This document shows positions 6,947 to 14,029 of a stretch of DNA of 19,970 nt, piece after piece. The stretch comes from a bacterium (GTDB lineage: Bacteria > Elusimicrobiota > Elusimicrobia > Elusimicrobiales > UBA9959), in the NCBI GenBank assembly GCA_021812825.1, contig JAKAMO010000046.1, positions 1-19,970 on the forward strand, in the 5' to 3' direction. How positions within the stretch are numbered: position 1 is the first letter of the stretch; each line of letters opens with the position of its first letter. Below the pieces are notes generated by a model. It was not told the DNA's origin. It ran no database searches and worked only from the letters and a program-made list of their open reading frames with translations. Made by a program: the position numbers and the translations under genes.

Positions 6947-7456
6947 CTACTTTTCTGCGGCAGGCGCTTCCGTTTTCAGGCCGAATGAATCCGGGATGTC
7001 CTTCGCCAGCAGCTGCGGATACCTATCCTCCATGCCGTTGGAAAGCAGCTTCTCCGTGAGATTATCATAAAGCAGCAGCGGCTCCTCGCCGCCGGCGAAG
7101 CGGATGGCCGGTTCCTTCTGCACCCAGGACCCGAGAACCAGCAGGTAACGGGAATCGGGGGACCAGAGCACGCGCGCGTCCCCCTCCTTCCGGAGATGGT
7201 TGGCGTCGCCCGACTTGTATACCTTCCAGGCCGGCGCCAGCGCCCAGTTCCTGCCTACGGAGAGCATCACGTTCTTGTCCGGAAAGCCGTAGAAGTTCTC
7301 CAGCACGGCCACCCACCTGCCGTCGGGAGAGACGAACTTCCTCGCCGGCACCCGGTCCCCGCCCCCGAGCAGCAGCGGCAGCAGCAGGCCGGCCGCCATG
7401 CCCAGCAGGACCAGCGCCGCAGCGCCGCCGAGAAGATATTTCAGGATACGCTTCAT
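6947..7456 (-). CDS. Membrane-anchored protein with TolB/WD40-like repeats, unknown function
   Basis: A 169-residue protein I cannot assign to a named family. Residues 1-31 are a basic start (MKRILK) followed by a long hydrophobic stretch, either a signal anchor or an uncleaved signal peptide. The rest would be outside the membrane. Two blade-like motifs, [12 protein letters not shown] (42-53) and [12 protein letters not shown] (98-109), are typical of TolB or WD40-like beta-propeller strands, but the protein is too short for a full propeller. The C-terminus is Ala/Glu/Lys-rich. It lies 44 bases upstream of glgB on the same strand and is divergent from the RsmH-like gene. No good ribosome site is seen before the ATG; a possible -10 (TAAAAT) lies only 3 bases upstream and is not credible for this start. 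Confidence 0.7.
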   Translation of the reverse strand: MKRILKYLLGGAAALVLLGMAAGLLLPLLLGGGDRVPARKFVSPDGRWVAVLENFYGFPDKNVMLSVGRNWALAPAWKVYKSGDANHLRKEGDARVLWSPDSRYLLVLGSWVQKEPAIRFAGGEEPLLLYDNLTEKLLSNGMEDRYPQLLAKDIPDSFGLKTEAPAAEK

Positions 7457-7516
7457 GCTATTTTACCCGGGCGGACATATCCGTAATGATAACAAAAAGC
7501 CGCGGCCGTGAACCCT

Positions 7517-7546
7517 TTCACATTGGGCCGCAATAGTTGCTACTAT
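7517..7546 (+). promoter_or_regulatory. Promoter of the RsmH-like gene (leaderless)
   Basis: TTCACA (7517-7522, 5 of 6 consensus), 18 bases, then TACTAT (7541-7546) with an extended -10 (TGCTACTAT). The expected start 7 bases later is the A of the ATG at 7553. No ribosome site is present. This is the same geometry as the lexA-like gene. Confidence 0.6.
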
Positions 7547-7552
7547 AGTCGC

Positions 7553-8620
7553 ATGCCTGAAGAGACTCCCAGGCCGCACAGGCGGCGCGTACGCTACTCC
7601 GGCACGCACCCGCGCCGCTTCGAGCAGAAGTACAAGGAGCTGGACCCCGCGAAGTACGCGGACCAGATAGAGCACATCATAGCCAAAGGCCTCACGCCGG
7701 CCGGCACCCACCGCCCCATCTGCGTGGAAGAGATCCTGGAGATACTCTCCCCGAAGCCCGGCGAGACCGCCTTCGACGCCACGCTGGGCTACGGCGGCCA
7801 CGCGCGCAAGCTGCTGCCGAAGCTGCTGCCGGGCGGCAGGTATTTCGCGGTGGACGTGGACACGGTGGAACTGCCGAAGACCGAGGCCCGCCTGCGCGCG
7901 GAGGGCTACGGCCCCGAAGTCCTGACGGTCAGGAAGATGAACTACGCCGGCATACTGGGCCTGCTGGGCGAGGCCGGCGGCGGCTTCGACTGCGTGCTCG
8001 CGGACCTGGGCGTCTCGTCGATGCAGCTCGACAACCCGGAGCGCGGCTTCACCTACAAGGCCGACGGCCCGCTGGACCTGCGCCTGAACCCGGAAAGGGG
8101 ACAGCCCGCCTCGGAATTCATAAAGGCCGTCACTGCCGACAAGCTCAGGAGCATCCTGGAGGAGAACGCCGACGAGCCGTTCGCGGCGCAGGCCGCGAAG
8201 GCCATAAAGGAAGCCCCCCTCCCCGTAAAGACCACCTCGGGCCTGGCCAAGGCCGTGCGTGCCGGCCTGGCTTCCGTGTCGCCGAAGCTCAAAGAAGAAG
8301 AGATCAAGAAGTCCCTGCAGCGGGTGTTCCAGGCCCTGCGCGTAGAGGTCAACGGCGAGTTCAGCGCGCTGGACCGCTTCCTCGAGGCCCTGCCGTGGGC
8401 CGTAAAGCCCGGCGGCAGGATAGCCATACTCACTTTCCATTCCGGCGAGGACCGCCGGGTGAAGAAATCCTTCTTCACGGGCGAAGAGGCGGGCGTCTAC
8501 TCCTCCGTGGCGCAGACCCCGGCCCGCCCGTCCGCGGCCGAGCGGCGCTCCAACCCGCGCTCCTCCTCGGCCAAGCTGCGCTGGGCCGTGCGCTCCGACA
8601 GGCCGGCCGGAGGATCATGA
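7553..8620 (+). CDS. RsmH-like 16S rRNA C1402 N4-methyltransferase, long form
   Basis: RsmH (MraW) methylates N4 of C1402 in 16S rRNA using S-adenosylmethionine. The 355-residue protein shows HRPICVEEIL (53-62), the SAM loop DATLGYGGHA (75-84), LADLGVSSMQLD (149-160), GPLDLRLNPERGQPA (172-186), RVFQALRVEVNGE (257-269), LTFHSGEDRRVKK (293-305) and NPRSSSAKLR (334-343). Two traits separate it from the usual RsmH of the cell-division cluster: a roughly 50-residue basic N-terminal extension (the family normally begins near HRP), and FHSGEDR where FHSLEDR is standard. I recall similar long forms from several phyla. No mraZ or ftsL/ftsI neighbours are present. The in-frame GTG at 7508 was rejected because it lies upstream of the promoter. 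It overlaps the following M23 gene by 4 bases (ATGA). Confidence 0.85.
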   Translation: MPEETPRPHRRRVRYSGTHPRRFEQKYKELDPAKYADQIEHIIAKGLTPAGTHRPICVEEILEILSPKPGETAFDATLGYGGHARKLLPKLLPGGRYFAVDVDTVELPKTEARLRAEGYGPEVLTVRKMNYAGILGLLGEAGGGFDCVLADLGVSSMQLDNPERGFTYKADGPLDLRLNPERGQPASEFIKAVTADKLRSILEENADEPFAAQAAKAIKEAPLPVKTTSGLAKAVRAGLASVSPKLKEEEIKKSLQRVFQALRVEVNGEFSALDRFLEALPWAVKPGGRIAILTFHSGEDRRVKKSFFTGEEAGVYSSVAQTPARPSAAERRSNPRSSSAKLRWAVRSDRPAGGS

Positions 8621-9327
8621 AAAAACTTATGGCCCTGTGCGCCGCCGCGGCGGCCTTCGGCTGCGCTTCACGTCCGGCGGTCACCGGCTCCATGGAGAAG
8701 GCCGCCCGCCAGGTCCTTAACCAGTCCGAAGCCGGCAGGAAGGCCGTGGGCGAGTACGACCGCTACAAGAAGGAGTTCGACAGGTACGGCAAGCTGGCCG
8801 GGATCCTCAGGAAATACCACGACAGCAAGACCCTCGACGACTCGGACCTGCTGGAGGTGCTCAGGCAGACCGGCGTGGTGAAGGGCGCGCCCGCTCCGAA
8901 AGGCAAAAAGCCGCCAGGACAATTCCCCGTGCGGACGTACAAGGGCGGCTTCCGCTGGCCCATGGACGCGGGCATAGTCAGCTCGGAGTTCGGGCCGCGC
9001 TGGGGCAAGATGCACCAGGGCACGGACATCGCGGCCGACATGGGCGTGCCGATAAAGGCCTCGGCCGCGGGCGAGGTCATCTATTCCGGGGACGGCATCT
9101 CAGGCTACGGCAACGTGGTCATCCTGCGCCACGACAGCGATACCACCACCACCTACGCCCACAACAAGGCGCTGAAGGTGCGGGTGGGCGAGAAAGTGAA
9201 GGCCGGCCAGCTGATAGCCCTGCTGGGCTCCACCGGCCACTCCACCGGGCCGCATCTGCATTTCGAGTTCCGCAAGGGCGACGCCCCGGTGAACCCGCGC
9301 ACTATCCTGCCGACGAGCAGGTTCTGA
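8617..9327 (+). CDS. M23 (LytM-type) peptidase lipoprotein
   Basis: A 236-residue lipoprotein with a lipobox ending in AFGC (lipidated Cys16), a short charged helical region (about residues 25-85), and a C-terminal M23 domain. Zinc ligands are expected at His133 and Asp137 (MHQGTDIAADMG) and His215 (HLHFEF), with His182 (YAHN) and His213 as active-site histidines. The full set is present, so it is probably an active endopeptidase acting on peptidoglycan cross-links in the periplasm. The ATG overlaps the RsmH-like stop (ATGA), with a GGAGGA ribosome site at 8609-8614 inside that gene, so the two are translationally coupled. A longer reading frame starting at 8395 lies inside the upstream gene and was rejected. 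Confidence 0.93.
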   Translation: MKKLMALCAAAAAFGCASRPAVTGSMEKAARQVLNQSEAGRKAVGEYDRYKKEFDRYGKLAGILRKYHDSKTLDDSDLLEVLRQTGVVKGAPAPKGKKPPGQFPVRTYKGGFRWPMDAGIVSSEFGPRWGKMHQGTDIAADMGVPIKASAAGEVIYSGDGISGYGNVVILRHDSDTTTTYAHNKALKVRVGEKVKAGQLIALLGSTGHSTGPHLHFEFRKGDAPVNPRTILPTSRF

Positions 9328-9347
9328 CCCTTCGCCGCGCTCACGCG

Positions 9348-9386
9348 CGCGCCGCCCTGAACGCCTGCAGGCGCGTAGAGGTTTTT
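9348..9386 (+). terminator. Possible terminator after the M23 gene
   Basis: CGCGCC (9348-9353) can pair with GGCGCG (9370-9375), with an internal CGCC-TGCA-GGCG alternative, followed after 6 bases by TTTTTGTTT. The gap before the T run lowers confidence. It lies between convergent genes. Confidence 0.4.
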
Positions 9387-9400
9387 GTTTGTATGGGGTT

Positions 9401-10822
9401 CTAGTCGCCGCAGAAGATGCCGATCGCGCAGAGCACGTTCTGCCCTGACGGGGTGGAACCGAGGCTTTTGGAATCGGCCGGCCGCAAGGTCTTCTTGACC
9501 GTCTCCATCGAAACGCCGTCCTTCGAACCGATGACGAGCCCCTTTACCGCCAGGTTAACCGGCGTAGCCGGCAGGTAAATCACCATGGCCGCCATGGCGG
9601 CGGGATTCCCTTCGGCCGCGTTCTTCTCCACGTACATATAGGTTTTACCGCTCTCGTAGACCGCCGGCGCCACGACCCGCAGGACGGCCTTCTTGGTCAG
9701 CACGCAGGCGCCGTGCAGGCCGAAGGTGTCGGGGCAGCTACGGACCGCGTCCTCGACCTGGTCGTTGACGAAATATTTGTGCTCCAGCGCGGCCAGGTTG
9801 TTGCTCTCATAACCGGAGGCGGGCCCATGGGTATCGTCGCGCAGCGCCAGCAGGTCGTTGAAGTTGATATCCCTGCCCACCAGGGCCTTGAAATCCTTCT
9901 CCATCTTCACTATCTCTTTGCGGCTGGCCGGCTTATCGTAGTTATGCGGGGCTTTCATCTTCTGCGGGTCCACTATGTTGAGCGCCTCATAGAGGCTGCA
10001 GTTCTGGGCCCGGCACTTGTCCAGCTTGGCCTGCTGGGCCGCGGTGATCTTCTTGCCGTTCCAGACGAAATTGCCCTCGGGAGCCGGGCCGTCGCCCATG
10101 CTCGGAGGCGCCGTGAAAGTGAGCTTCTTCTTGGGGCCGCGCGCCTCGGGCGCGGGAGGGGCGCCGCCTAATTTCGCTTCCGACAGCTCCACCCCGCCCT
10201 CCTGGTCGCCCTTCCTGCCGGAACCGCCGTCGTAAACGGCGCCCATGCCGGACGCGTCCATGTCCTTCATTTTCCCGTACTTCTTATTGGCGGCGGCGGA
10301 GATCTTCTCCTGTTTCTTGGCGCGCTCCTTCAGCTGTTTGGCCTCCTCTTCGCCGTTCTGCGGCCGGGGCGCCAGCGTGATGTTCTGCTCCTTCAGCCAG
10401 GCTATGTCGTCCTGGTCGTAGATCCCTTTGTCCACCCTGGCCTTTATAGCGGCCAGCTTGTCCCGCTTCTCCTGGACCGCGGCGGCCGCGGCCTCCCCGT
10501 CCTTGAAACAGGCGCCGATGTATTCCAGGTCCCCGTCGCTCACGGCCAGGAGGGCCTTTCCGTCTATCTTGCCGCGCGAGACGGACAGCTTGTCCTGCGC
10601 CTTGCCGCAGGCGCGCAGGGCCTTGTTCAGCACCTTGGTCTGCTGCTTCGCGTCCAGCTCGTCCCAGCTGCTCTCGTCCTCGTCCGTGAACGCCCCGATC
10701 CAGCGCCAGACCGTATAGTCCTGCGACACTTCCGAGCCCCAGCGGACCTTGACCGCCTCCCCGGGGAAGGCGGGCTGCGCCAGGAAAAGGACCGCAAGGA
10801 CGAGCAGCTCTATCGGTTTCAT
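9401..10822 (-). CDS. Secreted protein of unknown family, eight cysteines
   Basis: I do not recognise this 473-residue protein. It starts with a signal peptide (MKPIELLVLAVLFLAQPAFP) with likely cleavage near residue 21-23. Residues about 110-190 are highly charged and probably helical or coiled coil, and residues about 190-250 are Gly/Pro-rich and likely disordered. A second ordered part (about 250-473) follows. Eight cysteines (72, 105, 270, 275, 363, 373, 465, 471) fall in apparent pairs, compatible with disulfides in the periplasm or outside. The longer frame starting at 10918 was rejected because it has no signal peptide at its start and would run through the promoter region. A promoter lies at 10845-10873; the ribosome site is weak. 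It is monocistronic and convergent with the M23 gene. Confidence 0.75.
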   Translation of the reverse strand: MKPIELLVLAVLFLAQPAFPGEAVKVRWGSEVSQDYTVWRWIGAFTDEDESSWDELDAKQQTKVLNKALRACGKAQDKLSVSRGKIDGKALLAVSDGDLEYIGACFKDGEAAAAAVQEKRDKLAAIKARVDKGIYDQDDIAWLKEQNITLAPRPQNGEEEAKQLKERAKKQEKISAAANKKYGKMKDMDASGMGAVYDGGSGRKGDQEGGVELSEAKLGGAPPAPEARGPKKKLTFTAPPSMGDGPAPEGNFVWNGKKITAAQQAKLDKCRAQNCSLYEALNIVDPQKMKAPHNYDKPASRKEIVKMEKDFKALVGRDINFNDLLALRDDTHGPASGYESNNLAALEHKYFVNDQVEDAVRSCPDTFGLHGACVLTKKAVLRVVAPAVYESGKTYMYVEKNAAEGNPAAMAAMVIYLPATPVNLAVKGLVIGSKDGVSMETVKKTLRPADSKSLGSTPSGQNVLCAIGIFCGD

Positions 10823-10844
10823 ATATGGATACTTATCGATTAAT

Positions 10845-10873
10845 AGCCTACCAGAGGGCGGGCCAACTTTCAA
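10845..10873 (-). promoter_or_regulatory. Promoter of the eight-cysteine protein gene
   Basis: On the minus strand TTGAAA (10868-10873), 17 bases, then TAGGCT (10845-10850) preceded by an extended -10 TG (TGGTAGGCT). The leader would be about 16 bases. Confidence 0.5.
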
Positions 10874-11006
10874 GGCCCATTCCGCATCGCCTGGACCGCT
10901 GACGATAGGGGAGATCACCCCCCCCCCAAGAGGCCTATTACGGACCCTCGGCCGGTACCGCGGCAGCCCCTGCCCCGCGCTCCGGAGTTCTAGCCCTAAC
11001 CGGCTC

Positions 11007-11035
11007 TTGCATCGTCCCTCCCTTAGTGGTATGCT
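11007..11035 (+). promoter_or_regulatory. Promoter of the baeRF gene
   Basis: TTGCAT (11007-11012), 17 bases, then TATGCT (11030-11035) with an extended -10 (TGGTATGCT). The leader would be about 83 bases, long compared with other genes here, and includes the 11087-11105 hairpin. Confidence 0.55.
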
Positions 11036-11086
11036 CTCCTTGGGGGTTCAGGGTAAGTCACCGATATACACGCCGCCGCCCGCGCC

Positions 11087-11105
11087 AGCGGGCCGGACGC
11101 CCGCT
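11087..11105 (+). promoter_or_regulatory. Leader hairpin before the baeRF ribosome site
   Basis: AGCGGGC and GCCCGCT form a perfect 7-bp stem with a 5-base loop, ending 9 bases before the AGGGGG ribosome site (11115-11120). It could modulate translation. It might also be incidental in GC-rich sequence. Confidence 0.35.
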
Positions 11106-11124
11106 TATAATCACAGGGGGAGCT

Positions 11125-12285
11125 ATGCTATTGATGAAAAGAGAAGAGCTCAAGGAATTGATGGACGAGCGGATGGGGCCCTGCGTCTCCATCTACATGC
11201 CTACCGTAAAGGGGAGCATCGAGACCAGGCAGAACCCGATAAAGTTCCGCAAGCTGCTGAAGGAGGCGGAGTACAAACTGGCCGCGTCCGCGGTGAAGCG
11301 CGCCGATATCGAAGAGCTGACCGCGCCGGCGAGACGCCTGCTGCTGGACAACATGTTCTGGCAGTACCAGAACGGCGGGTTGGCGGTGTTCCTGTCGCGC
11401 CGCGTCAGGCGCGCTTTCACGCTGCCGCTGGAGTTCTCCGAGATGGCCGCCACGGGCGACAGGTTCTGCGTCAGGCAGCTGCTGCCGCTGTTCGCCGAGG
11501 ACGGCCGGTTCTGCGTGCTGGCCCTGAGCCAGCGCTCGGTCAAGCTCTACCAGTGCAGCCGCTACAGCGTCTCCGAGCTGGACCTGCGCCAGGCGCCGAA
11601 GAGCATAACGGACCTGCTGGAGCTTAACCCCGGGGAGAAGCAGCCGCAGTACCACTCCAACACGGTGGGGCGGGCGGCCGGAGCCCGCGGCCAGACCGCC
11701 TCTTTCCACGGCGGCGCCGAGGACGCGGACGACGCCAAGGAGAACGTGCTGTTCTATTTCCGCAACGTCAACCGGGCGGTGAACTCCATCCTGAACAACG
11801 CCGGCGGACCGCTGGTGCTGGCCGGGGTGGACTACCTCACCCGCATCTACGACAAGGCCAGCACCTACCCACGCCTGGCCGCCGGGCGCATACCGGGGAA
11901 TCCCGCGGACCTAAGGCCGGAGGAGCTCAAGGACAGGGCCTGGGGAGTGGTGAAGCCGGAGTTCGAGCGCGAGGCCCGGACCGCCGTGGAACAGTACGAG
12001 CGGCTGCAGGGCACCCCCCGAGCCTCCAACCACCTGGCGGCCATCCTGCAGGCGGCCGGAGAGAGCCGGGTGGGGACGCTGTTCGTCTCCGCGTCGGAGC
12101 AGCGCTGGGGTTTCTACGACGAAACCTCGGGGGTCATGGACCTGCACGGCAAGCCCGAGGCCTGCGATATGGAGCTGCTGGACCTCTGCGTGGCCCGGAC
12201 GCTGGACCACGGCGGCAAGGTCTACGTGCTGGAAAAGGAAAGGATGCCGGGGCTGGCGCCAACAGCGGCCATCTTCCGCTACTGA
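11125..12285 (+). CDS. Bacterial eRF1-like protein (baeRF family)
   Basis: A 386-residue cytosolic protein matching the baeRF group (bacterial homologues of archaeo-eukaryotic release factor 1). Typical features are ACVSIYMPT-like GPCVSIYMPT (18-27), QNPIKFRKLLKEAE (36-49), LLLDNMFWQYQNGGLAVFLS (72-91), RFCVRQLLPLFAEDGRFCVL with ALSQRSVKLY (113-142), and a C-terminal LDHGGKVYVLEKERMPG region resembling the eRF1 third domain. The segment GARGQTASFHGG (186-197) carries an RGQ at the place where eRF1 has its GGQ loop. baeRF proteins have been proposed to act in ribosome rescue or peptidyl-tRNA hydrolysis; biochemical proof is limited. The subfamily (I lean to baeRF7 or baeRF3) is uncertain. ATG at 11125 is chosen for its ribosome site; an internal ATG at 11134 is possible. 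It has its own promoter and terminator. Confidence 0.8.
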   Translation: MLLMKREELKELMDERMGPCVSIYMPTVKGSIETRQNPIKFRKLLKEAEYKLAASAVKRADIEELTAPARRLLLDNMFWQYQNGGLAVFLSRRVRRAFTLPLEFSEMAATGDRFCVRQLLPLFAEDGRFCVLALSQRSVKLYQCSRYSVSELDLRQAPKSITDLLELNPGEKQPQYHSNTVGRAAGARGQTASFHGGAEDADDAKENVLFYFRNVNRAVNSILNNAGGPLVLAGVDYLTRIYDKASTYPRLAAGRIPGNPADLRPEELKDRAWGVVKPEFEREARTAVEQYERLQGTPRASNHLAAILQAAGESRVGTLFVSASEQRWGFYDETSGVMDLHGKPEACDMELLDLCVARTLDHGGKVYVLEKERMPGLAPTAAIFRY

Positions 12286-12298
12286 GCCGGGAAAAGAG

Positions 12299-12330
12299 AA
12301 GGCCGGGCGCTTACGGCGTCCCGGCCTTTT
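12299..12330. terminator. Terminator between baeRF and cstA
   Basis: AAGGCCGGG (12299-12307) pairs with CCCGGCCTT (12320-12328), followed by TTTT. It lies between convergent genes and is strongest in the plus direction. Confidence 0.8.
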
Positions 12331-12345
12331 CACGTCCCGGCACGG

Positions 12346-13971
12346 CTAGGCGGCGGCTTCCTCCGGGACGGGGGCTTTACGCAGCACCGCACGGGCGCTC
12401 TCGAAGATAACGGTCAGCGACAGCAGCAGCAGCACTGCGCCTATCACGGTGATCAGGTTCATGCCGGACTTGGCCAGCATGCTGACCAGCGCCCAGACGG
12501 TCATGACGGTCATGAAGACCGCCGGCACCAGGATGATCCAGAGCGCCTTCACCTCCGTACGCTTGGCCCAGATGTAGATGATGACCAGCACCAGCGCGGC
12601 CAACAGCTGGTTGGTGACCCCGAACAGCGGCCAGATGAACTTCCAGGCCGGCACCGCGGCGCCGTCCGGCCCGGTCACGCTGATGTTCAGCAGCACTATC
12701 GGCAGGGCTACCGAGACGGCGGTGGAGAGCAGCCTGCTGACGACGGAATTGCCGGTATCGGTCAGCTCCTGGAAGATGTAGCGGGCTATGCGCGTGGCGC
12801 TGTCCAGCGTGGTCAACATGAAGGCCGAGATCACCAGCAGGCCGAACACGCGGCCCACGTCGGGGCTCATCCCGAGCAGCTCGGAGAAGCGGCCGAGACC
12901 CGCCGCGAAGATCTGCGCCGGGGCCGCCTTGGCCAGCGCGTCGCCGGGGGCCAGCATCATTATGGTGCCCAGCGCTATCATGGCCACCACCGCCTCCAGC
13001 GCCATGCCGCCGAACCCGATGATCTTGGCGTCACGGGCCGAGGCCAGCTGTTTCGACGTGGTGCCGGAAGCCACGAGCGAGTGGAAGCCGGACACGGCCC
13101 CGCAGGCCACCGTGATGAACAGGAACGGTATCATGTCCCCCACGGCCGGCGCGGAGAAACCCTTCAGGGCCGGATAGGTTATGTGGTAGCCGCCGAACAT
13201 GACCCCGACGAGGCCGATGAACAGCGAGGCATAGAGCAGGTAACTGGACAGATAGTCGCGCGGCTGCAGCAGGAACCAGACGGGCAGTATGGACGCGACG
13301 AAGCAGTAGCCCATCAGCAACCAGACCCAGGCTCCCTTGCCGAGCGACAGGAACGGGAACTTGAAGCTGAGCAGCATGAAGGCCCCAAGCGCCAGCAGGG
13401 CTACCGCCGTGGAGGCCTTCAGCCCCGTCTTGGCCCGGTAGACGGCCAGGCCGAAGGCCACGGCCACCGCTATATAGGCCAGGCTGGTCTCGGCCACCGC
13501 GGCCTCCTTGGCGAAGGCGTCAGCCGTGATGTCGGCGAAGACAGCCACCACGTACATCAGCGCCAGCCAGGTGAAGAGCAGGAACAGCTTGTAGGTGCGC
13601 CTGTTGATGTACTTGCGCGCGATCTCCGAGATGGAGCGGCCGCTGTGGCGCAGCGAGATGATCAGCGAGGAGAAGTCGTGCAGGCCGCCGATGAAGATGG
13701 TGCCGACCACCACCCAGACCGCGGCCGGCAGCCAGCCGAAGGCCGCGGCCGCGATCAGCGGTCCGACTATCGGCCCGGCGCCGGCGATGGACGAGAAGTG
13801 GTGGCCCAGCAGCACGTACTTGTTGGTGGCGACGTAGTCTATGCCGTCGGCCATCGTTGCCGAAGGGACCGGTTCGTCCTTCAGCACCGAGTAGCTCTTC
13901 TCCAGGAAGCCGCCGTAATAGCGGTAGCCCGCCCAGAGGGATACGAGGATGACGATAGCGAATATTGCCAT
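12346..13971 (-). CDS. cstA: CstA-family carbon-starvation transporter
   Basis: CstA proteins are inner-membrane transporters first found as starvation-induced in E. coli and linked to peptide and pyruvate uptake. The 541-residue protein is almost entirely hydrophobic with many membrane segments. The family signature GHHFSSIAGAGPIVGP is at residues 56-71, followed by FIGGLHDFSSL, GFHSLVASGTTSKQL (around residue 300) and a TTLDSATRIARY segment. It is shorter than E. coli CstA (701) but in the range of the short CstA class. The substrate cannot be read from sequence. It lies 45 bases after the PorV-like gene on the same strand, with two hairpins in the gap and no clear ribosome site, so it is either read through or controlled at the hairpins. 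Confidence 0.93.
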   Translation of the reverse strand: MAIFAIVILVSLWAGYRYYGGFLEKSYSVLKDEPVPSATMADGIDYVATNKYVLLGHHFSSIAGAGPIVGPLIAAAAFGWLPAAVWVVVGTIFIGGLHDFSSLIISLRHSGRSISEIARKYINRRTYKLFLLFTWLALMYVVAVFADITADAFAKEAAVAETSLAYIAVAVAFGLAVYRAKTGLKASTAVALLALGAFMLLSFKFPFLSLGKGAWVWLLMGYCFVASILPVWFLLQPRDYLSSYLLYASLFIGLVGVMFGGYHITYPALKGFSAPAVGDMIPFLFITVACGAVSGFHSLVASGTTSKQLASARDAKIIGFGGMALEAVVAMIALGTIMMLAPGDALAKAAPAQIFAAGLGRFSELLGMSPDVGRVFGLLVISAFMLTTLDSATRIARYIFQELTDTGNSVVSRLLSTAVSVALPIVLLNISVTGPDGAAVPAWKFIWPLFGVTNQLLAALVLVIIYIWAKRTEVKALWIILVPAVFMTVMTVWALVSMLAKSGMNLITVIGAVLLLLSLTVIFESARAVLRKAPVPEEAAA

Positions 13972-13981
13972 AAAACCGTAG

Positions 13982-14003
13982 CGGTCCCTTGAGCACGGGA
14001 CCG
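13982..14003 (-). terminator. Hairpin between the PorV-like gene and cstA
   Basis: CGGTCCC and GGGACCG form a 7-bp stem with an 8-base loop, ending 10 bases before the cstA ATG; TTTT follows shortly after. It may attenuate read-through from the PorV-like gene or regulate cstA translation. Confidence 0.4.
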
Positions 14004-14009
14004 GCCGCG

Positions 14010-14029
14010 CCGGGGATCAGAATCCCCGG
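14010..14029 (-). terminator. Hairpin over the PorV-like stop codon
   Basis: CCGGGGAT (14010-14017) pairs with ATCCCCGG (14022-14029) around a 4-base loop that includes part of the stop codon. No T run follows. It could stabilise the upstream mRNA end. Confidence 0.35.

Larger units (their letters stand above)
10823..11124. other. Divergent control region with a C10 tract
   Basis: This 302-base stretch holds no gene. It contains one promoter facing each way (10845-10873 minus, 11007-11035 plus), a run of ten C at 10918-10927, and a hairpin just before the baeRF ribosome site. A perfect TATAAT at 11106-11111 has no matching -35 box. Confidence 0.6.

Noticed and set aside
7508..7552. GTG start for the RsmH-like gene
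   Set aside because: It lies upstream of and across the promoter boxes at 7517-7546; the ATG at 7553 is the predicted transcript start.
8395..8616. N-terminal extension of the M23 gene
   Set aside because: It lies inside the RsmH-like gene in another frame; the lipoprotein signal begins at 8617 behind a clear ribosome site.
10823..10918. N-terminal extension of the eight-cysteine protein
   Set aside because: The signal peptide starts at the ATG at 10822, and the extension would contain its promoter.
11026..11124. N-terminal extension of the baeRF protein
   Set aside because: It spans the -10 box and the leader hairpin; family similarity begins at the ATG at 11125.
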